In this document: positions 34,157 through 42,588 of the stretch, in pieces
How positions within the stretch are numbered: the first letter of the stretch is position 1
Layout of the letters: each line of letters begins with the position of its first letter
Assembly: GCA_028686345.1 (NCBI GenBank)
Contig: JAQUCE010000027.1
Span: 1-51,813, forward strand
Direction of reading: 5' to 3'
DNA length: 51,813 nucleotides
Source: Kiritimatiellia bacterium
GTDB taxonomy: Bacteria; Verrucomicrobiota; Kiritimatiellia; RFP12; UBA1067
The notes under the pieces: generated by a model
Databases searched by the model: none
What the model was told of the DNA's origin: nothing
The model's input: the letters and a program-made list of their open reading frames with translations, nothing else
Made by a program: the position numbers and the translations under genes

Positions 34157-34873
34157 ATGAAGTTTGTTCTTATGACACTCCTCTGCGTTGCGATAGCATC
34201 CCGCACGCTGGGGGAGGATGATGTTTTCGATGATTTTGAGGATGATATCCAGCTGCAGCTAGGTGCAACTAAAGTCCCTGATCCGCTTGAGTCGGTTAAC
34301 CGCGGCCTTTACTGGGTGAATGACAAGCTGTACTTCTATGCTTTAAAGCCAGTTTCGGTGGGGTATAAGACCGTGATGCCGGAGCCGGTGCGCAAGTCGG
34401 TTAATAATTTCTTTAAAAACCTGGGCTTTCCGAAAAGAGTGGTCAACAATCTGCTTCAAATGAAGTGGCGCGGTGCGGCGGGGGAGCTTCGAAACTTTAC
34501 CTTTAACACCACCGCGGGGGTGCTCGGCCTGTTTAATGTGGCGGAAAATTATTACAAATGGGAGGCTTATGACGAAGACTTTGGGCAGACCTTAGGCCAT
34601 TATGGAGCTGATTCATGGATGGCGGTACACCTGCCGCTCTTAGGGCCGTCCAATCTGCGTGACTCGATTGGAATGGTGCCCGATCTCTTTTTGAACCCGG
34701 TCTTTTACATTGATTCGTGGGGGGTGAGTTTGTCGATCAGCGGCGGCGATGTGGTGAATCACACCTCTCTGCGCATCGGTGCATATGAAGACATGAAGGC
34801 ATCCAGCCTGGACCCATACCGATTCATGCATGATGCCTATGAACAGAACAGAAGCAAGAAGTTAGAGGAATAA
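34157..34873 (+). CDS. mlaA: MlaA/VacJ-family outer-membrane phospholipid transport protein
   Basis: MlaA sits in the inner face of the outer membrane and removes phospholipids from the outer leaflet. The family core is present: DPLESVNRGLYWVNDKLYFY, then VRKSVNNFFKNLGFPKRVVN, FNTTAGVLGLFNVAE and EDFGQTLGHYGADSW. A signal peptide is present (MKFVLMTLLCVAIASRTLG), but there is no clear lipobox Cys at its end, unlike E. coli MlaA. Start 34157 is supported by GAGG five bases upstream. It is the first gene of a three-gene operon with mlaC and an RND transporter. Confidence 0.92.
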   Translation: MKFVLMTLLCVAIASRTLGEDDVFDDFEDDIQLQLGATKVPDPLESVNRGLYWVNDKLYFYALKPVSVGYKTVMPEPVRKSVNNFFKNLGFPKRVVNNLLQMKWRGAAGELRNFTFNTTAGVLGLFNVAENYYKWEAYDEDFGQTLGHYGADSWMAVHLPLLGPSNLRDSIGMVPDLFLNPVFYIDSWGVSLSISGGDVVNHTSLRIGAYEDMKASSLDPYRFMHDAYEQNRSKKLEE

Positions 34874-34879
34874 AAACAT

Positions 34880-35500
34880 ATGAAAAAAACAATCACAAGG
34901 GCCCTGGCGCTGGCGTTGTTCGCTACAGCGGCATTGGGGCAGGAGAGTGCGAAGCTTGCCACCCAGGCCATTATGGAGCGCACGCTCAACCAGGGAATCG
35001 CCATTCTTAAGGATAGTCAGACAACCGATGCGCAAAAACTGGGCCTGTTTGATGGCTTGCTGGAAGAGAGCTGCCACACTGACCTGATCAGCATGTTGGC
35101 GCTGGGTAAAAACGGCTGGGCCGCGCTGGACGCGGGGCAGCGGGTGGAGTTCACTAAAGCCTTCTTTGAATTAATGAAGCGCACCTATTACGGGAAGCTC
35201 AGCCAGTTGGATGTCACCAATGTGAAGGTCTTCTATAGAGATAACATTGAACTCGGCACAGCAAAAAGAAACATACAGACCACGATGAAAAATTCCGGTA
35301 GCGGCTTTAGCGTGGATTATAAATTTGCGCTGCGCAACGAGCGGTGGGCGATTTATGACATGGAGGTGGAGGGCATCAGCTTGCTCGCCTCCTATCGCTC
35401 ACAATTTGATGATTTCTTGAAAACTAAATCACCGGCAGAGTTGATCAAAAGTCTGGAGAGCAAAGACCAGAGCTTTACTGTTGACGCCTTTGACAAGTGA
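34880..35500 (+). CDS. mlaC: MlaC/Ttg2D/HpnM-family periplasmic lipid carrier
   Basis: This is a 206-residue periplasmic lipid-binding protein of the toluene-tolerance family, which ferries lipids between membranes. A signal peptide ends near TAALGQ. The core FFELMKRTYYGKLSQL, then VKVFYRDNIELG, SVDYKFALRNERWAIYDMEV and SYRSQFDDFL matches the family. It starts six bases after mlaA, with GAGGAA upstream. Its stop overlaps a possible GTG start of the RND gene. The hopanoid-linked homologue HpnM belongs to the same family. Confidence 0.88.
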   Translation: MKKTITRALALALFATAALGQESAKLATQAIMERTLNQGIAILKDSQTTDAQKLGLFDGLLEESCHTDLISMLALGKNGWAALDAGQRVEFTKAFFELMKRTYYGKLSQLDVTNVKVFYRDNIELGTAKRNIQTTMKNSGSGFSVDYKFALRNERWAIYDMEVEGISLLASYRSQFDDFLKTKSPAELIKSLESKDQSFTVDAFDK

Positions 35501-35523
35501 CCACTGGCTCTGAAGACTTGTGT

Positions 35524-38028
35524 ATGAATCACCTAATATTAATTATATACCGGCACGTGGTTCTCCATACGCCTAAAAAAACTTTGCTGTTTATGCTGGC
35601 AGTAGGGGTTTTTTTTCTCTTTCAGACAGATCATTTCTTCCTGGACGCCTCCAGCGACTCGCTGATGTTGGAAAATGATCCCCAGCTGATCACCTACCGG
35701 GAGATAGCGGCGCGCTATGAATCCAGCTCGCTGATGGTCGCGACCTTTACGCCGAATGACGGCGAGATCTTCACGGCGGAGGGGCTGCGCCGGCTGCGTC
35801 GATTGCGCGATGAGCTTAAAAGCGTCCCGCATGTTGACAGTGTTGTCACCTTGCTGGATGTCCCTCTTTTCCGCAACCCGCCGGTGCCGCTGGCCAAGGT
35901 CTCTGACAATATCCGAACCCTGGATGACCCCGGCACGGATATTGAGATGGCCAAGAGCGAGCTGCTGGCCAGCGAGGCCTACAAACAGCAGTTGATCAGC
36001 AATGATGGACGAACCGCGCTGCTGGCAATCATGGTTGCCGCCAGCCCGGAGCTTGATGAGGTGCGAGCCCTCAGAACGCAGTGCCAACTGGCCATCGACA
36101 AGGGGCTGGATGTCAAAAAAAACCGCGAAATTTACGCGTCCCTGACCCCGCGGCTCAGAGAGCAGCAGAAAATCAGCAACAAGAATATCCATGAGATGAT
36201 CTCCGGACTGCGCAAGATCGTAAAGCCCTGGCAAAGCGAGGGGACGCTTTATCTGGGCGGCGGCCTGATGGTCGGCGATGACATGCTGGCCTTTATTCGC
36301 AGTGATCTGAAGATCTTCGGCGTGGCTATTTTCCTCGCCATCGCCTTGATCCTGACCTATCTGTTCAGAAATTTGCGCTGGGTGATGGCGGCGGTGCTTT
36401 GCTGCGCCTATTCAACGGTTGTGATGGTGGGGCTGCTGGGGGTTTTCGAGTGGCCGGTCACGGTCATCTCTTCGAATTTTATCTCACTGCTGCTGATCAT
36501 GAATATGTCGCTGGTGATCCACCTTGTTGTGCAGTACCGGGAGCTGGCAGACTTGCACCCGGGTATGGAGCTGGCGGATTTACTCAGCGAAACCGTGTCC
36601 AGGAAGTGGATACCCTCGCTGTTCACCACGCTGACTACCATCGCCGGGTTTGGCTCATTGGTGCTCTGTGATATTAAGCCGGTTAAGGATTTTGGCTTGA
36701 TGATGTGCCTGGCTTTGGTTGTCTCGATTACAACCTCCTTTATCCTCTTTCCCTGCTTGCTGATGCTCTTTAAAAAAGAGGAGTCCGAAAAGACGCGCAC
36801 GGTTGGCAGCGCGGTGATCAGGCAGGCGGTCTTAACCGCTGAGCAGCGGGGCCGCTGGGTTTGGATCGCCACCTTGTTGGTAATTGGATTTATTGTTTTC
36901 GGGATGCGCCGCCTGACTGTTGAAAACAGCTTTGTGAACCACTTTAAAAAGAGTTCGGAGATTTACCGCGGCATGGTCTTTATTGATCGCCAACTGGGCG
37001 GCACAACCCCGCTCGATATCCTTGTCAACCTGCCGGAAGAAAAGAAAGCCGCTCCGGTTCCGCAACGGAAACTCTCCGCGGATGAAATGAGCGAGTTTGA
37101 TGATTTCGGGGAGCTGGATGATGCCAGCGTATCAGCTCAATACTGGTACACCCCTGCCAAGCTGGAGGTGGTGCGCAAGGCGCACGCCATTGCCGAGCTC
37201 CAGCCCGAGATCGGCAAGGTGTGGTCCTTTGCCACGCTGGCACGTGTCACCGATATGCTGAACAATGGTGTTCCGCTGGATGCCTTTGACCTGGCCATTA
37301 TGGCGGATAAGCTGCCTCCCTACGCCAAAAAGCTGCTGGTTGACCCGTATGTGAGCGTTGAGCATAATCAGTTTCTCATTACCGCGCGCGTTTTTGATTC
37401 ACAACCGGAGCTGCGTCGGGACGCTTTCCTGAAAAGGCTGACCCAGCAGTTGAACGATGGGCTAGGCCTCCCTCCAGGCTCGGTTGTTGTCAATGGCACG
37501 CTGGTGCTCTACAACAGCGTGCTGCAAAGCCTGTTCAGATCTCAGATCCTGACGCTGGGCGTGGTGTTTGTGATTTTACTGGGCATGTTCATGGCTTTGT
37601 TCCGTTCAATAAAATTGGCCCTGATCGCGCTCTTTCCCAATCTGATCTCAGCCCTGATGGTGCTGGGCCTGCTGGGGGCCTTTAATATCCCGCTGGATAT
37701 CATGACCATTACGATCGCTTCAATTAGCATTGGAATCGCGGTTGATGACACCATCCACTATATCGTCCGCTTTCGCGAGGAGTTTCAAGCCTGCGGGTGC
37801 TATCTGCAATCCATGCGCGCCGCACACCATGGTGTCGGCTCTGCTATGTTTTACACCTCGGTGACGATTATCTGCGGCTTCATGCTCTTGGTTTTCTCGA
37901 ACTTTGTGCCGAGCATCCTCTTTGGTGTTCTCAGCAGCGCGGCGATGGTGGTGGCCCTGTTCGGCGCACTGACACTTCTGCCTCGTTTGCTGATTACCTT
38001 TAAGCCCTTTGGCCCTGAGCGCTCCTAA
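35524..38028 (+). CDS. RND/MMPL-family lipid exporter (HpnN-like)
   Basis: This is an 834-residue inner-membrane transporter of the RND superfamily, COG1033/HpnN type. The first membrane segment (LLFMLAVGVFFLFQ) is followed by a periplasmic loop, five membrane segments (IFLAIALILTYLF onward), a second large loop and a second set including SIGIAVDDTIHYIVRF, which carries the acidic pair of the proton path. I prefer ATG 35524; a GTG at 35497 overlaps the mlaC stop and would add nine residues. No MlaFED ABC transporter is nearby, so this protein is likely the inner-membrane partner of MlaA and MlaC, by context. Confidence 0.87.
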   Translation: MNHLILIIYRHVVLHTPKKTLLFMLAVGVFFLFQTDHFFLDASSDSLMLENDPQLITYREIAARYESSSLMVATFTPNDGEIFTAEGLRRLRRLRDELKSVPHVDSVVTLLDVPLFRNPPVPLAKVSDNIRTLDDPGTDIEMAKSELLASEAYKQQLISNDGRTALLAIMVAASPELDEVRALRTQCQLAIDKGLDVKKNREIYASLTPRLREQQKISNKNIHEMISGLRKIVKPWQSEGTLYLGGGLMVGDDMLAFIRSDLKIFGVAIFLAIALILTYLFRNLRWVMAAVLCCAYSTVVMVGLLGVFEWPVTVISSNFISLLLIMNMSLVIHLVVQYRELADLHPGMELADLLSETVSRKWIPSLFTTLTTIAGFGSLVLCDIKPVKDFGLMMCLALVVSITTSFILFPCLLMLFKKEESEKTRTVGSAVIRQAVLTAEQRGRWVWIATLLVIGFIVFGMRRLTVENSFVNHFKKSSEIYRGMVFIDRQLGGTTPLDILVNLPEEKKAAPVPQRKLSADEMSEFDDFGELDDASVSAQYWYTPAKLEVVRKAHAIAELQPEIGKVWSFATLARVTDMLNNGVPLDAFDLAIMADKLPPYAKKLLVDPYVSVEHNQFLITARVFDSQPELRRDAFLKRLTQQLNDGLGLPPGSVVVNGTLVLYNSVLQSLFRSQILTLGVVFVILLGMFMALFRSIKLALIALFPNLISALMVLGLLGAFNIPLDIMTITIASISIGIAVDDTIHYIVRFREEFQACGCYLQSMRAAHHGVGSAMFYTSVTIICGFMLLVFSNFVPSILFGVLSSAAMVVALFGALTLLPRLLITFKPFGPERS

Positions 38029-38274
38029 AGCAGCTGGCCGCCGCCTGTCTGCGTGCGACACAGAGGCAGGCAACCAATTTTTTGACACTGAGACACTGAG
38101 GGGCACAGAGGGTGTGCCAGGCTGTTTTTTAGGTAGAAAAACAGAGGTACAGGAAAATAAATTAAGTTTTTCGCGTCTATGTCCAGTGGTCTGAAGTTCT
38201 TAAGGTAGCACAGGCGTCCCGCCTGTGGTGGCTGCACAACCATCCACCGCATAGCGGCGGATATACTTCTCAAT

Positions 38275-38339
38275 CATCCACCGCATAGCGGCGGATATAC
38301 TGTGCTGCTTTCAGTATATCCGCCGCTATGCGGTGGATG
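38275..38339. repeat. Perfect 28-bp inverted repeat with nested palindromes
   Basis: The arm 38275-38302 is the exact reverse complement of 38312-38339, with a nine-base loop. Each arm contains CCGC-ATA-GCGG. A direct copy of the left arm starts 34 bases earlier at 38241. A diverged relative lies at 42422-42488. Confidence 0.95.
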
Positions 38340-38834
38340 CCTATTTTTCACCTCTAAGATTTTTCACCTCAACAAACCGTAGCGTGTTTGCATCAGCCGT
38401 GTGACATGCAAACTTCATGAAAAGTTGAAACGTGTAGGGTTGGCGGCCCTTGTCCGGCATAGTTCCGCAATGCCACGGCGTAGCCCCGCTTGCGGGCGAA
38501 GCCGGGTTGCGGGACGACGACGGATGAGCCAAACAAAGATTATGAAACCCCGCGGCGTGCCTTTGACGAACTAACGCCCGGTGTCCGCTAATTGCTTCTG
38601 AGAAGCAACCCTACACCCCGGGGCGCGACTTTCACACGCCTGCTGCGAAATGCCGCTCGTAGAGCGGCTACTACACCGAACGACAACCCTTGCACTCCGG
38701 GGTGCAGCGCATGTGTAGCAGTCGCTCTGCGGGCGCCATCGCCGCGACGACGTTGGTGGAAGATTGGGATCATGCGTGGGCTCGTCCGCCAGCATCGTCG
38801 CCGCCATCGTAAACCGAAGGCGCGGCTGACCTCA

Positions 38835-38882
38835 GTAGCTCCGGTTTCCAACCGGACATGTCCGATTGGAAATCGGAGCTAC
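38835..38882. repeat. Double-hairpin dispersed repeat
   Basis: Two perfect hairpins, TCCGGTT-TCC-AACCGGA (38840-38856) and TCCGATT-GGA-AATCGGA (38861-38877), sit inside an outer GTAGCTCCG/CGGAGCTAC pairing. A complete copy in the opposite orientation is at 41913-41959; partial copies are at 7795-7820, 23469-23492 and 23528-23572. Confidence 0.9.
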
Positions 38883-39056
38883 GTTGCTTCCGCACAAAAG
38901 GCGCGACCTCTTCACTCGCGCACTCGCGCACTCCTCCCCTACCGCGCCGCGCGCATCCAGCCCCCTTAACACCTCAAAAACATACTCGAAATCGCCTTCT
39001 AAGTACCAAAAACAGGCTCGTCAAAAACAAAATTTGAAAATTTTCAATTCAGGGGG

Positions 39057-39085
39057 TTGACAAACAGTCAGGAAAGTCATACCAT
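39057..39085 (+). promoter_or_regulatory. Strong promoter of the candidate RNA at 39092
   Basis: A perfect TTGACA (39057-39062), a 17-base spacer and TACCAT (39080-39085). The start is expected at 39092-39093, exactly where the closing helix of the candidate RNA begins. Confidence 0.75.
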
Positions 39086-39091
39086 CTATCC

Positions 39092-39223
39092 TGATGGGCG
39101 GCATACGTATAGACCAAGTATCGGATAGAGTCTCTGTTCCGAAGCGTCAGGTCCTGGTTTGACCATTAATGCGGGCTTCCGCAGCGCTCTGATCTCATTG
39201 ACGGTGCCGCCCATCCTTTTTTT
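39092..39223 (+). ncRNA. Candidate structured small RNA or long leader with its own terminator
   Basis: The predicted transcript opens with GATGGGCGGCA (39093-39103), which pairs perfectly over 11 bp with TGCCGCCCATC (39205-39215), followed by seven T residues (39217-39223). Inside are a hairpin with arms TCGGA and TCCGA (39121-39142, extended by AGA/UCU), a GTCA...TGAC hairpin (39147-39162) and GCGG-GCTT-CCGC (39171-39182). Ends paired to each other and a T tract are typical of independent RNAs such as 6S or SRP RNA, but the SRP signature GGAAGGAAGCAG is missing and I cannot match 6S. It ends 32 bases before the ATG at 39256, so a riboswitch or attenuator is the alternative. Confidence 0.5.
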
Positions 39224-39255
39224 CTTCGATTCTCTCTCTCTTTTGCAAAGGATCT

Positions 39256-40203
39256 ATGAACTCAATCAACCGCAGGGTTTTTTTAGCTGCCAGTGCTGCC
39301 ACGGCAGGGCTGGCACTCGCCGGGTGCCGGAGCAGCGGTGCCGTTCGTGCGCGGGAGGGTGCCACTGGGGGGTGCTCCAATCCGATTGCGCTTGCCACCT
39401 ACTCATTCTGGCGGTTTCAGGAGGGTCTGAAGCTCCCGATTGAGCAGTGTATTGATCTGGCGGCTGAGATGGGCTTTGATGCGCTGGACATTTTGCATGT
39501 GCAGATGCACCGGGAGGATGACCAATATCTACAGGAGTTGAAGCAACGGGCGATGCTGAATGGAATTGCGCTGTGCGGACTCTCGATCCACCAAGGATTC
39601 CTTCACCCTGATCGCGTGGAACGGCAGAAGAATGTTGATCACACGATTGCAATGATCGAGATGGCCTACAAACTGGGCATTCCCTGTATGCGGCTCAACA
39701 CCGGGCGCTGGCGAACCTCCAAAAACTTTGCCGAGTTGATGGACAACCGCGGGATTGAGCCGCCGATCGCTGGCTGCACCGACGAGGGCGCCTACCCTTG
39801 GGTGATTGAGAGTATTGAGAAATGTCTGCCCGCCGCGGAAAGGTGCGGCGTGACCCTGGCGCTGGAAAATCACTGGGGGCTGGCACGCACTGCCGAGGGG
39901 CTGTTGCGCATTGTGAATGCTGTCAACTCCCCCTGGCTGAAGGTTCTGATGGACACCGGTAATTTTTTGGAAGAGCCTTATGATAAGCTGGAGGCGATTG
40001 CCCCGCAGAGTGTGTTTGTGCAGGCCAAGACCTACTATGGCGGCGGTATCTACTACACGCTGGAGCTTGATTATGACCGGATCGCCTCAATCTTGAAGCA
40101 GCACCAGTACAAGGGATATATCTCGTTGGAGTTTGAGGGCCAAGAGGATTACCGCACCGCCCTGCCAAAGAGCTTGGCAATGTTACGCCGAGCGTTTGCA
40201 TAA
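39256..40203 (+). CDS. Tat-exported lipoprotein of the sugar isomerase/epimerase TIM-barrel family
   Basis: A xylose-isomerase-like TIM barrel (AP endonuclease family 2 fold) with ALATYSFWRF, MGFDALDILH, CGLSIHQGF, LALENHWGLART, VLMDTGNFLEEP and ISLEFEGQED; the Glu, His and Asp residues on these strands would bind a divalent metal. The N-terminus is a twin-arginine signal (NRRVFLAASAATAGLALAGC) ending in a lipobox, so a Tat-dependent lipoprotein is expected. Such proteins often accompany DUF1080 and Gfo/Idh/MocA enzymes. Length 315. AAAGGA is four bases before the ATG. Substrate unknown. Confidence 0.85.
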   Translation: MNSINRRVFLAASAATAGLALAGCRSSGAVRAREGATGGCSNPIALATYSFWRFQEGLKLPIEQCIDLAAEMGFDALDILHVQMHREDDQYLQELKQRAMLNGIALCGLSIHQGFLHPDRVERQKNVDHTIAMIEMAYKLGIPCMRLNTGRWRTSKNFAELMDNRGIEPPIAGCTDEGAYPWVIESIEKCLPAAERCGVTLALENHWGLARTAEGLLRIVNAVNSPWLKVLMDTGNFLEEPYDKLEAIAPQSVFVQAKTYYGGGIYYTLELDYDRIASILKQHQYKGYISLEFEGQEDYRTALPKSLAMLRRAFA

Positions 40204-40363
40204 TCACTAAAAATTTAAAGCGCAGAGTCCCATGTTAAAATTACAAGTCATGTTTTTAAAAGTGATCTTATCGTTTCACGGGTAAAACATCTGTGCCTCT
40301 GTGAGAGATAAAAAACTTACAAATAAAGCAAAAGACCGATCAACAGTCGTTCTTAATAACTGG

Positions 40364-40852
40364 CTATATAAGCTCGACTGTGTCTTGGTTGGTTTCGACT
40401 TGAAGGGCCTGGCCAATAATAGATATGTTCAGGAGCACACGCATCTTACGTGAGACTCTTTGGACAACTCCCTCGGTTCCCATAAACGGACCGCTGATGA
40501 TGCGGACCAACTGTCCCTCTTTCAGCACCGGGGCACTTTTGAGTGTTGGATCAACCCGCAAGGCCCGGCGCACCATAATCAACTCACGTAGAAACAGGCG
40601 CGGCTTAAAGGGCTCAATGACCTTGACAATTAAATTTGACTTGAGAATCTCCAAGCGTTTGTTCTCACCGTAGCACACAAAGGCATACCCAGGGAAAACA
40701 GGGAGTTCAACATCATGTTTTCTGCGTTGGTAGGTACGGGTGGTTTTCCGCATAGGTATGTAGCAAGGGATATCATAGAGCCTACAATACTGAGAGAATT
40801 TTTTTTCCGTGTTTGGTTTTAAATGGGTAACTTTCCAGTTTGACATAAGCAT
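40364..40852 (-). CDS. NusG paralogue (RfaH/UpxY-type antiterminator)
   Basis: A 162-residue protein with an NGN domain (WKVTHLKPNTEKKFSQYC, LPVFPGYAFVCY) and a KOW domain (EGQLVRIISGPFMGTEGVVQ). Divergence from housekeeping NusG and the isolated location point to a specialised antiterminator acting on selected operons. Start 40852 is used; 40846 is possible, and GAAGG lies 12 bases before the former. It follows the DUF1080 gene by 53 bases on the same strand. Confidence 0.82.
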   Translation of the reverse strand: MLMSNWKVTHLKPNTEKKFSQYCRLYDIPCYIPMRKTTRTYQRRKHDVELPVFPGYAFVCYGENKRLEILKSNLIVKVIEPFKPRLFLRELIMVRRALRVDPTLKSAPVLKEGQLVRIISGPFMGTEGVVQRVSRKMRVLLNISIIGQALQVETNQDTVELI

Positions 40853-40905
40853 TTGAATCGTAAGCCTTCACGTTCTTTTGTATCCTTTGCGTACCGACTT
40901 TAAAG

Positions 40906-41688
40906 TCAGTCAAGTTCTTTGATCTCAATTTTCCGGAAATCACACGGGGCGCTCTCAGCTTGGATTGAGATAGTTCCTCCCTCAATCAGAACATTTCCAT
41001 TGTTCTGTTTGATCAGTAGAGCGGCATCAGCGTCGCCCGGGTCGTATTGCGGCTTCTGATACTCCAGCACGGTTTTGCCGTCAATGCGGTGTATGATGGA
41101 TTTACTGCCGCGCACCTCTGCCTCAACGGTTACCCATTGTTCACCGTGATATGTTTCAGAGGTGGAGTTCAGCCCGTGCGGGGTATAGAGCTTGCCATCC
41201 TTTTCAACATGTGTTCCTGGCGAGCACAGATTAGCAGTGCTTCGGTTGCCTGTGCCGAGACCTCCCAGCAACTGGTATTCAATGGAGACCGGGAAGTCCT
41301 GATTAACGCGCATTGACTCCGGTGTCTGTCCGTGCAGCATGATACCGTTGTTGCGTTTGGCCCAGCCTGGACCGTCGGGGAGCTGCTCGCCCACAAAGCG
41401 ATATTCCACCCTCAGGACGTAATTACTAAAAGGGCGGTGGTAGAAGAGGTGACCAAAGCGGCTGTTAAATTTGTTGTCATACCCTTTATCATAACGGACT
41501 TTAAGCAGACCATCCTCAACGCGGAATGTTTCCCCGAAGTTTTCGCCAACAGGATAGCCTTTGATCTTAGCGGTCCAGCCGGTCAAATCTTTGCCGTTGA
41601 AAAGCTGGGTCCACTCTGCTTCAGCGCGGAGGGTGCCAGCGCACAACAAGCCAGTGATTGTTAGAGCCGAGAGTAAAGTTTTTTTCAT
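40906..41688 (-). CDS. Secreted DUF1080 (3-keto-disaccharide hydrolase-like) protein
   Basis: A 260-residue exported single-domain DUF1080 protein. A signal peptide (MKKTLLSALTITGLLCAGTLRA) is followed by WTQLFNGKDLTGWTAKIKGY, NNGIMLHGQ, VSIEYQLLGGLG and CSPGTHV, then CDFRKIEIKEL at the end. AAAAGGAA precedes the ATG. It is probably periplasmic and could act on 3-keto-glycosides. The upstream promoter region resembles those of dapB and the PHP gene. Confidence 0.88.
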   Translation of the reverse strand: MKKTLLSALTITGLLCAGTLRAEAEWTQLFNGKDLTGWTAKIKGYPVGENFGETFRVEDGLLKVRYDKGYDNKFNSRFGHLFYHRPFSNYVLRVEYRFVGEQLPDGPGWAKRNNGIMLHGQTPESMRVNQDFPVSIEYQLLGGLGTGNRSTANLCSPGTHVEKDGKLYTPHGLNSTSETYHGEQWVTVEAEVRGSKSIIHRIDGKTVLEYQKPQYDPGDADAALLIKQNNGNVLIEGGTISIQAESAPCDFRKIEIKELD

Positions 41689-41724
41689 CTTAAAATTCCT
41701 TTTTATGGTTTATATTCAATACAC

Positions 41725-41753
41725 AGTATCTCAGTTTCTGTCGCAAAAAACAA
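41725..41753 (-). promoter_or_regulatory. Promoter of the secreted DUF1080 gene
   Basis: On the minus strand TTGTTT (41748-41753), a 17-base spacer and GATACT (41725-41730). The -35 side (CTCCTTGTTTTTTGCGACAG) is homologous to the promoter ends of the composite elements at 2020 and 19465; the -10 side has diverged into a better match. Confidence 0.6.
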
Positions 41754-42588
41754 GGAGTTTAGGCAATCGTTTTCACGAAACCAAACAACCATGTTTGTCT
41801 TGCCCTTCGGTAAGCGACTAGATCCGCACCGAGCGCGGAGCGAAGAAGTGCGCGAGTGGGTAAGGGCGTAAGCGCGCGAATGAAGAGGTCGCGTCTTTTG
41901 TGCGGGAGCAACGTAGCTCCGATTTCCAATCGGACTGTCCGGTTGGAAACCGGAGCTACTGAGGTCGGCCGCGCCTGCAGTTGATGATGGCGGCGACGAT
42001 GCTGGTGGACGAGCCCAAAGAGCGGGGTTGTTAATCGTAATCCGCTATCGTCGCACAGCATCGTCGGCCGATGTCGCTCACGGCGTAAAACGAAGCTTTG
42101 AGCCGTAAGCGTGCTCTTTGCTTTTTGGCCGATTATTGAGAAGTTATCTTTGTAGTAGCCGCGCTACGAGCGGCATGCTGCAGCAGGCTCATGAAAGGCG
42201 CGCCCCGGGGTGTAGGGTTGCTTCCAGCATGTCCGCCGTAGCCTTGGCGAAGGAGGATGAAGCAATTTGCGGGCGCCAGGCGGCTGTTCGTCAAAGGCGC
42301 GCCATGGGATTTCAAAATCTTTGATTGGCTCATCCGTCTTCGTCCCGCAACCCGACTTCGCCTGCAATCGGGGCCACGCCGTAGCATGGCGGAACTACGC
42401 CGGACAACCTTCAAAATCATTGTTGTCCACCGCATAGCGGAGGACATACTTATGTTGCAATAAAGTAAATCCGCCGTTATACGGTGGATTATTGCGAAAC
42501 AAGCCGCAATAAGACCCGATAGACAACTTTTTGGAAAGGACAATTAATTGTTTTTTCTAGTCACCTAAGCGCCTATGGGGTGCCGGTG
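41754..42588. repeat. 835-base gap of dispersed repeats
   Basis: No gene is supported. It contains a complete double-hairpin repeat (41913-41959), the far end of the composite element (near 42080-42145), the 16945-type module (42150-42345), and a diverged cruciform (42422-42488) followed by TTATTGCG/CGCAATAA (42489-42496, 42505-42512). Confidence 0.65.

Larger units (their letters stand above)
38029..39056. repeat. 1-kb gap of dispersed repeats
   Basis: No gene is supported. After a CTGAGACACTGAGG element (near 38089-38102) come the cruciform described separately, AAACCGTAGCGTGTTTG-type text, a module from 38540 to 38740 related to 18395-18590 (TTGCTTC-TGA-GAAGCAA and GCCGCTC-type hairpins), the double-hairpin repeat at 38835, and two CGCGCACT octamers (38917-38932). 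Confidence 0.65.

Noticed and set aside
38592..38969. 125-residue plus-strand frame
   Set aside because: It runs through three different dispersed repeat modules that also occur in other frames elsewhere.
39092..39223. Assignment of the candidate RNA as SRP RNA
   Set aside because: GTCAGGTCC at 39146-39154 resembles the SRP domain, but the GGAA tetraloop and GGAAGCAG strand are missing, so only an unnamed RNA is claimed.
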